The notes under the pieces: model-generated
The model's input: the letters and a program-made list of their open reading frames with translations, nothing else
What the model was told of the DNA's origin: nothing
The model's database searches: none
Program-made: the position numbers and the translations under genes
From: Nanobdellota archaeon
GTDB lineage: Archaea; Nanobdellota; Nanobdellia; Woesearchaeales; B3-WOES
NCBI GenBank assembly: GCA_023131705.1
Contig: JAGLZG010000098.1
Coordinates: forward strand, 1-6,417
DNA length: 6,417 nucleotides
Direction of reading: 5' to 3'
Shown: in pieces, positions 1 through 3,179 of the stretch
How the letters are laid out: every line of letters starts with the position of its first letter
Numbering within the stretch: the first letter of the stretch is position 1

Positions 1-190
1 ACTTGCTTTAGTTAATAGGGCATTTGATTCTATTGACAAAAAACTCTTTGAAAAATCTGTTGATGATCTAAAGAAATATATCAAAAAACAGCTCAAAAAA
101 GGCTTCTCTGAAAATGAAATCAAACTAAGAGTTCGGTTAGAAGGATGGCCAAAAGAATTGGTTGAGGAAGTGTTCCGGGAGATAAAATGA
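1..190 (+). CDS. C-terminal end of an unidentified protein (5' partial)
   Basis: An open frame enters from the left edge (first full codon at 2) and ends at TGA 188-190, giving 62 residues. The visible part is charged and helical and ends with a segment reading KKGFSENEIK...GWPKELVEEVF. Short C-terminal helical segments of the form 'KKGxSxxEI...GWPxxxVxxxF' occur at the ends of many DPANN archaeal proteins, often membrane or repeat proteins (recollection of the family style, not a search). There is no catalytic motif and no membrane segment in what is visible, so I assign no function. The TGA overlaps an ATG at 187 (ATGA), as in translationally coupled archaeal gene pairs, but the frame opened there is only 16 codons long. 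Confidence 0.75.
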   Translation, partial: LALVNRAFDSIDKKLFEKSVDDLKKYIKKQLKKGFSENEIKLRVRLEGWPKELVEEVFREIK

Positions 191-294
191 AGGTAATAGA
201 GTTATCAAAAAAAGCAGGAAAATGGGAAATAAACTGAAGAACTATGATGAATAAAGAATTAATCAGGAAAGAGAATCTAAATATGGAAATGTGA
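187..294 (+). pseudogene. possible decayed small gene after the partial CDS
   Basis: An ATG overlapping the preceding stop (ATGA at 187-190) opens a frame for 16 residues beginning MKVIELSKKAGKWE, then TGA at 235. The same frame continues after one stop with an ATG ATG at 244-249 for another 16 residues to TGA at 292. The amino acid composition is protein-like, and the coupling-style start suggests a once longer downstream gene of the upstream operon, cut short by mutation or by insertion of the repeat-bounded segment that begins at 324. It could equally be chance in an A+T-rich spacer. A recoded UGA is unlikely because other genes in the window end in TGA. Confidence 0.2.
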
Positions 295-411
295 ATATGT
301 TAGTAAGAGGTTGTTTGTGAAAGTGTCAAAAACCACCAATCACTTCAAATTAAAAGAAACAACAGTTTCAAATTAGCTTCTATATGATTTTTATATATTT
401 CTAAAAAAATA

Positions 412-427
412 GAAAGATTTATAAATA
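412..427 (+). promoter_or_regulatory. candidate archaeal promoter (BRE/TATA) for the structured RNA region
   Basis: TTTATAAATA at 418-427 is preceded by purine-rich GAAAGA (412-417), which fits a TFB-recognition element. The expected transcription start, about 25 nt downstream, is near 448, immediately before the first hairpin at 450. It would drive either a free-standing RNA or a long leader of the gene at 634. Confidence 0.5.
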
Positions 428-447
428 AAATAATGTTACTTTAGAAA

Positions 448-583
448 TGTCAGAAATTACTATTATATATTTAAATACTAGTAATTTCTGAGCATACTTA
501 AAAATCGTAGATTTTTGGTATCCCAGAAAAGCGAAGCTTTTCTAAGGATGCTCAAAAACCACCCTTGATACATAGGGTGGTTT
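448..583 (+). ncRNA. candidate structured RNA or structured 5' leader
   Basis: Almost every base of 450-583 can pair. P1 is a 13-bp perfect stem, 450-462 with 479-491. Next comes a three-way junction closed by TGAGC 489-493 / GCTCA 550-554. Its two arms are 494-521 (AAAAATC-GTA-GATTTTT, extended by ATAC/GTAT) and 522-547 (AGAAAAGC-GAA-GCTTTTCT, extended by CC/GG). The last hairpin is AAACCACCCT 556-565 / AGGGTGGTTT 574-583 with an 8-nt loop. P1 and the junction stem compete for 489-491. A TATA box sits about 26 bp before the first stem. No open frame of note lies within. I recognise no known RNA family; it is not a tRNA, C/D or H/ACA RNA by eye. It could instead be a DNA-level structure, such as a mobile-element interior or operator array. 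Confidence 0.4.
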
Positions 584-630
584 AGGAGTATAAAACAGCA
601 TGCCACTCAGCTGTGATGGGTGGTTTTTGA
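574..630. promoter_or_regulatory. TATA box flanked by GGGTGGTTT repeats: probable AbiE-like promoter and operator
   Basis: TATAAAA at 589-595 lies 39 bp before the start codon at 634, a normal archaeal distance; the expected start site is near 618. GGGTGGTTT occurs at 575-583, just upstream of the TATA box, and GGGTGGTTTTTGA at 618-630, on the predicted start site. The opposite orientation CCACCC is at 559-564. AbiEi-type antitoxins are known to repress their own operon by binding repeats at the promoter, so these are the best operator candidates for the winged-helix protein encoded at 634. The GGTGG at 619-623 could also act as a weak ribosome binding site. Confidence 0.5.
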
Positions 631-633
631 CAT

Positions 634-1212
634 ATGAAAAGAATAGAAGAAGTATACAGGGAAATCCTTTTCCAAAGCATGGAAAAGAAAAACAATACCT
701 TAACACAGTCTTACTTAGCTACTGCTCTAAACGTATCTCTAAGCATTGTCAACCTTGCGCTAAAGCCATTAAGAAGAATGAATGCAGTAAAAATCAAGCA
801 AAGAAGCTTTGACATTATTGACAAAAGGAAGATACTTTACTATTGGGCATCTACAAGAAATATTGAGAAAGATATTATCTACAGAACAAGAGTTGAAAAA
901 CCAGTAAGAAAAATAGAATCTGAAATGCCTCCTGATATAATTTATGCAGCCTATTCAGCCTATAAATTCAAGTTTAAGGATGTGCCTGCTGATTATTCTG
1001 AGGTTTACATTTACTCAGATAATATTAAAGAAATAGAAAAAAGATTTCCAAAAAACAATAAAACGCCTAATCTTTTCATTCTAAAAAAAGATAGAAACAT
1101 GAAAAGAATTACAATAGCAAATGTATTCATAGATTTATGGAATTTAAAAGAATGGTATGCAAAAGACTTTTTAACTGCAATGGAGGCGAAAATAAATGGA
1201 ATTCTGGAATAG
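634..1212 (+). CDS. AbiEi-like winged-helix antitoxin / autorepressor
   Basis: This is a 192-residue protein. Residues 1-63 form a winged helix-turn-helix: helices over 3-18, then LTQSYLATALNVSLSIVNLALKP-type recognition helices at 23-48, and a short wing ending near DIID (60-63). Residues about 95-192 form an alpha/beta domain with a C-terminal stretch VFIDLWNLKEWYAKDF, similar in style to the 'xxxDLxN' region of AbiEi-family antitoxins. In the AbiE (type IV) system the AbiEi protein neutralises the NTase toxin and represses the operon; that role is inferred here from fold and gene order. The gene overlaps the next by 17 nt. The ATG at 634 is chosen because it follows a TATA box at the right distance and gives the full first helix. 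An overlapping frame opened by the ATG at 600 gives a 70-residue product without domain character. Alternative: a plain regulator without antitoxin function. Confidence 0.75.
   Translation: MKRIEEVYREILFQSMEKKNNTLTQSYLATALNVSLSIVNLALKPLRRMNAVKIKQRSFDIIDKRKILYYWASTRNIEKDIIYRTRVEKPVRKIESEMPPDIIYAAYSAYKFKFKDVPADYSEVYIYSDNIKEIEKRFPKNNKTPNLFILKKDRNMKRITIANVFIDLWNLKEWYAKDFLTAMEAKINGILE
1182..1188 (+). promoter_or_regulatory. ribosome binding site for the AbiEii-like gene
   Basis: GGAGGCG sits inside the 3' end of the upstream gene, 7 nt before the ATG at 1196. It is the strongest Shine-Dalgarno match in the window and fixes that start, which reads MEFWNSALTEKSW. Confidence 0.7.
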
Positions 1213-1816
1213 CGCATTAACAGAAAAAAGCTGGAAGATCCTGCAGGGGCTAAAAGAAAAAAATTTTGATTTTATAGTAATTGGGGGCTGGGCTGCCTAT
1301 TTATGGACTAAGCTGCATAAATCTAAGGATATAGATATTATAATCAAGAATTTTGAAGATTTAGCCATTCTAAAAAAGGAGTATAATTTAATAAAAAATG
1401 ATAACCTTAAAAGATATGAAATCAAGATTGAAGAGATAGATATAGACATTTATGTCCCTTTTTTTTCAGAATTGACTATGCCTGTTGACGATATAAAAAA
1501 TTATACTGCCAAGATCCAAAATTTTGATGTTATAAATGCCGAAATTTTACTTATACTAAAGCAAGGTGCAGAGCATGACAGGGAAAAATCAGTAAAAGGC
1601 GAAAAAGATAGGATAGACATAATAACCCTGCTTTTTTATGCTGATATAAACTTCAAGAAATATTTTGAATTATTAAAAAAATTCAATTTGGAATACCTCT
1701 ATGAAAGGCTAAAAGGGATCTTATCAAATTTTAAAGAAATTAAATACATTAATATGAACCCAAGGAAATTCAAACTTAAAAAGCAGGAAATAATGAAAGA
1801 ATTAAAAAGGTATTGA
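1196..1816 (+). CDS. AbiEii-like nucleotidyltransferase toxin
   Basis: This 206-residue protein has an NTase core near its N terminus. Residues 26-50 read FIVIGGWAAYLW...KDIDIII, with the G30-G31 loop and the metal-binding pair D45-x-D47. The following strand, EEIDIDIYVP, supplies the third acid (D82 or D84). Downstream, K122 and the segment K137-D138-R139-I140-D141 match the basic/acidic helical motif seen in AbiEii/DUF1814-type enzymes. These enzymes transfer nucleotides to RNA or protein targets (MenA-type members modify tRNA 3' ends) and act as growth-arresting toxins in phage defence; the substrate here is unknown. All expected catalytic residues appear present. It is co-transcribed with the winged-helix protein it overlaps (17 nt), which is the canonical antitoxin-toxin order. 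The C-terminal 60 residues are Lys-rich. Confidence 0.82.
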   Translation: MEFWNSALTEKSWKILQGLKEKNFDFIVIGGWAAYLWTKLHKSKDIDIIIKNFEDLAILKKEYNLIKNDNLKRYEIKIEEIDIDIYVPFFSELTMPVDDIKNYTAKIQNFDVINAEILLILKQGAEHDREKSVKGEKDRIDIITLLFYADINFKKYFELLKKFNLEYLYERLKGILSNFKEIKYINMNPRKFKLKKQEIMKELKRY

Positions 1817-1843
1817 AGTGATATTTTAAGTCATATAAAAAAT

Positions 1844-1929
1844 CAAATTTAAAAATTTAACCTTAAGTTCATTCAACTAACTGTATATTCTCTCTTAATT
1901 TTACGCACAAAAAACAAAAGGTTTAAATA
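1844..1929. repeat. direct repeat copy 1 flanking the MNT-HEPN module
   Basis: This 86-bp segment recurs imperfectly at 2912-3002. The left ends match over CAAATTTAAAAAT, then over TAACCTTAA and TTCATTCAA with single changes between. The middle diverges. The right ends are identical over 22 bases (1908-1929 / 2981-3002), including the TTTAAATA box. The repeat lies entirely in the spacer after the AbiEii-like gene and ends in the promoter of the gene at 1962. Confidence 0.85.
1922..1929 (+). promoter_or_regulatory. TATA box for the wHTH-MNT / HEPN operon
   Basis: TTTAAATA preceded by AAAAGG (BRE-like). The expected transcription start is near 1951, leaving a leader of about 10 nt before the ATG at 1962, typical of archaeal short-leader transcripts. 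No Shine-Dalgarno sequence is visible, which agrees with that. Confidence 0.7.
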
Positions 1930-1932
1930 CTT

Positions 1933-1979
1933 GAACTAATTGTTCTATATATTTGATATAAATGGTTCAATTAATTGAA
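1933..1979. promoter_or_regulatory. candidate operator: inverted repeat plus 14-bp palindrome
   Basis: GAAC-TAATT-GTTC (1933-1945) lies between the TATA box and the expected start site. A perfect 14-bp palindrome, TTCAATTAATTGAA (1966-1979), covers codons 2-6 of the gene. Both share a TAATTG core and their centres are about 33 bp apart. The first gene of the operon encodes its own N-terminal winged helix, so autorepression at these sites is a natural inference. Confidence 0.4.
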
Positions 1980-2501
1980 ATATTTGGAAACAGAAAAATT
2001 GTAAATATACTGTCTTTCTTCATTAAAAATTCTTCTGCTGAAATTTCTCAAACAGATTTAATTAAAAAAACAAAAATAGCCAAGGCAACTGCTGTAAAAT
2101 GGATGAATTTCTTGGTAAAAAATGATTTTTTAAATTATAAAAAAGTTGGAGTAACAAACCTTTACAGGTTAAATAATGGCAATCTAATAATAAAACAGCT
2201 AAAAATAATCAATACTATAACTCAATTGCAGGAACTAAATAAATTAAAAGATAAAAATATTGAGATATATCTCTATGGATCGTCTTCTAGAGGTGAGGAC
2301 ACAGAAAAAAGTGATATTGATATATTGATTATTGGAGGTGTTAAAAGGAATGAAATAATAAATTTGATAGATAATATTTCTAAAAAAATAAACAAAAAAA
2401 TAAGTTTTAATATTTTCAAAAATATTGAATGGTCAATGATGCAGAAAAAAGATAAAGCCTACTATGAAAGAGTTGAAAAAGATAAGGTAAGATTGATATG
2501 A
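1962..2501 (+). CDS. winged-helix / MNT-type nucleotidyltransferase fusion
   Basis: This 179-residue protein has two parts. Residues 1-72 are a winged helix: SQTDLIKKTKIAKATAVKW at 29-47 is the helix-turn-helix, and the wing is about 57-70. Residues about 99-179 are a minimal nucleotidyltransferase with YGSSSRGE (105-112) and KSDIDILII (116-124), that is G106-S107, R110-G111 and D118-x-D120. Proteins of this kind pair with HEPN toxins; in characterised MNT-HEPN systems the NTase AMPylates a Tyr of the HEPN protein to silence it. The position where the third acid is usually found reads ISFNIF, with N150 rather than Asp, so catalysis is uncertain and this copy may act by binding. The gene overlaps the HEPN gene by 4 nt. 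The start follows a TATA box with a very short leader. Confidence 0.85.
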   Translation: MVQLIEIFGNRKIVNILSFFIKNSSAEISQTDLIKKTKIAKATAVKWMNFLVKNDFLNYKKVGVTNLYRLNNGNLIIKQLKIINTITQLQELNKLKDKNIEIYLYGSSSRGEDTEKSDIDILIIGGVKRNEIINLIDNISKKINKKISFNIFKNIEWSMMQKKDKAYYERVEKDKVRLI

Positions 2502-2920
2502 ACATAAATGATTGTTTGGAAAGGGGTTATTTAGCAGAAACAAAGCCAGATAAAGAACTATCTGACAAAGAACTAAATGAAGCAAAATATGATTTAGAAA
2601 AGGCAGAAAAAGCCTTTAAAGAGGAAGATTACAAATGGTGCATTGTAAAATGTTATTATAGTATGTTTCATGCTGCAAAAGCAATTTTATTTAAATTAGG
2701 GTATGTTGAAAAAAGACATATTGCAATTTTAATTGTGCTGGAAGAATTAAATAAAAAAGGTAAAATTGAATCAAAATTTATAACCAATTTTAAAGCCTCA
2801 ATGACAGCAAGAGAAGATGCAGATTATCACTATTCTTATTCAAAAGAAATTGCTGAATATGAATTAACCATTGCAGAAGAATTCTTGAAAGAGATGGAAA
2901 GATTATCAGGGCAAATTTAA
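2498..2920 (+). CDS. HEPN-domain protein (UPF0332-like), partner of the MNT protein
   Basis: This 140-residue, mostly helical protein is a single HEPN domain. The first helix starts near residue 23. The second helix has WCIVKCYYSMFHAAKAILF (47-65), which carries the family's Y-Y-x-M-F-H-A-A-K-A signature. The C-terminal helix pair has AREDADYHYSY (104-114). R105 and H111 give an Rx5H spacing, within the Rx4-6H signature of HEPN ribonucleases, and the 'RxxADY' form is typical of the UPF0332 branch. HEPN proteins are generally RNases acting as toxins; the target is unknown here. Y110 and Y112 are next to the active-site His and are possible modification sites. The start overlaps the previous stop (ATGA), with AAGGT at 2484-2488 as a weak ribosome binding site. 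The last codons are part of the downstream direct repeat. Confidence 0.88.
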   Translation: MNINDCLERGYLAETKPDKELSDKELNEAKYDLEKAEKAFKEEDYKWCIVKCYYSMFHAAKAILFKLGYVEKRHIAILIVLEELNKKGKIESKFITNFKASMTAREDADYHYSYSKEIAEYELTIAEEFLKEMERLSGQI

Positions 2921-3002
2921 AAATCTAACCTTAAATTCATTCAATTGGTTATGTTCTCTAATATTCTTTAATTTTACACGCAAAAAACAAAAGGTTTAAA
3001 TA
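2912..3002. repeat. direct repeat copy 2 flanking the MNT-HEPN module
   Basis: This 91-bp copy of the segment at 1844-1929 begins within the last two sense codons (CAAATT) and stop of the HEPN gene and ends in the TATA box of the ribbon-helix-helix gene. The two copies bracket the MNT-HEPN pair with a 1068-bp offset, as expected of a cassette gained or duplicated together with its promoter region. Confidence 0.85.
2995..3002 (+). promoter_or_regulatory. TATA box for the RHH-surface protein operon
   Basis: TTTAAATA preceded by AAAAGG, identical in sequence and setting to the box at 1922 because both lie in the direct repeat. The expected start site is near 3025, giving a leader of about 17 nt before the ATG at 3042. 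Confidence 0.7.
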
Positions 3003-3009
3003 TTAAAAG

Positions 3010-3039
3010 TAATACTATTATAATATTAAAGTAATATTA
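3010..3039. promoter_or_regulatory. three 8-bp operator-like sites at 11-bp spacing
   Basis: TAATACTA (3010-3017), TAATATTA (3021-3028) and TAATATTA (3032-3039) start exactly 11 bp apart. The last two are perfect palindromes, and the third lies inside a 12-bp palindrome, AGTAATATTACT (3030-3041). The array covers the predicted transcription start between TATA box and start codon. Ribbon-helix-helix dimers characteristically bind short tandem palindromic sites on one face of the helix, and the gene that follows encodes such a protein, so this is very probably its autoregulatory operator. Confidence 0.6.
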
Positions 3040-3041
3040 CT

Positions 3042-3179
3042 ATGCCAACAAATAAGTTAATGGTGCATGTGTACCTAAGTGAAAAAGAAAAGAAAAAGAT
3101 AGAGAAAAGAGCAAAAGAGCTAGGTATTTCTGTCTCTGCTTATATCAAGGTTAAATTGTTTGTTGAGGGAAAACTCTAA
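3042..3179 (+). CDS. ribbon-helix-helix (Arc/CopG-type) DNA-binding protein
   Basis: A 45-residue protein with ATG at 3042 and TAA at 3177-3179. The fold is readable end to end: beta strand KLMVHVYLS (5-13), helix A EKEKKKIEKRAKELG (14-28), turn I29-S30, helix B SVSAYIKVKLFVEG (30-43). Length and pattern are those of a complete minimal RHH repressor. It should act as a dimer inserting the strand pair into the major groove, with K5, V8 and H9 on or near the contact face (inference). It is the first gene of an operon: its stop overlaps by one base the ATG of a very large surface protein. The tandem palindromic array just upstream is the likely target. No toxin partner of RelE/ParE type is visible, so an antitoxin role is less likely than a dedicated regulator. 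Confidence 0.85.
   Translation: MPTNKLMVHVYLSEKEKKKIEKRAKELGISVSAYIKVKLFVEGKL
3165..3169 (+). promoter_or_regulatory. ribosome binding site of the surface protein gene
   Basis: GAGGG inside the 3' end of the RHH gene, 9 nt before the ATG at 3179. It supports the one-base-overlapping start (TAATG), which is directly followed by a signal/anchor segment, rather than the later ATG at 3212. Confidence 0.55.

Larger units (their letters stand above)
324..632. repeat. 309-bp segment bounded by 14-bp perfect inverted repeats
   Basis: Bases 324-337 (TGTCAAAAACCACC) are the exact reverse complement of 619-632 (GGTGGTTTTTGACA). A third copy of the core, TCAAAAACCACC, lies inside at 552-563 in the same orientation as the left copy, and a shorter opposite copy (GGGTGGTTT) at 575-583. 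The right arm ends one base before the start codon of the gene at 634. Terminal inverted repeats around a non-coding, hairpin-rich interior resemble a MITE, but I see no matching target-site duplication: the left flank ends GTGAAAG and the right flank begins TATGAAAAG. The alternative is a set of operator sites for the adjacent winged-helix regulator. The repeat itself is certain; its role is not. Confidence 0.6.

Noticed and set aside
244..250. ATGATGA resembling a C box of a C/D guide RNA
   Set aside because: No CTGA D box follows within a plausible distance and there is no terminal stem.
187..294. UGA recoded as Trp, joining the two 16-residue fragments
   Set aside because: The partial upstream gene, the AbiEii-like gene and the MNT gene all end at TGA in sensible places, so UGA is used as stop here.
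324..632. CRISPR array or tRNA gene in the repeat-rich spacer
   Set aside because: The repeats are few, mixed in orientation and irregularly spaced; the three-way junction has no anticodon arm, T-loop or acceptor end.
316..641. Target-site duplication (TGAAAG / TGAAAAG) around the inverted-repeat segment
   Set aside because: The two strings differ in length and the right one is not adjacent to the repeat end (TA intervenes), so it is probably chance.
600..812. 70-codon frame starting at an ATG preceded by AGGAG
   Set aside because: It overlaps the winged-helix gene in another frame, has a Lys/Cys/Ser-rich product without domain character, and its ATG lies upstream of the expected transcription start of the TATA box at 589.
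3042..3179. RHH protein as antitoxin of a third toxin-antitoxin pair
   Set aside because: The next gene is an exported multidomain protein, and no small toxin reading frame is present on either side.
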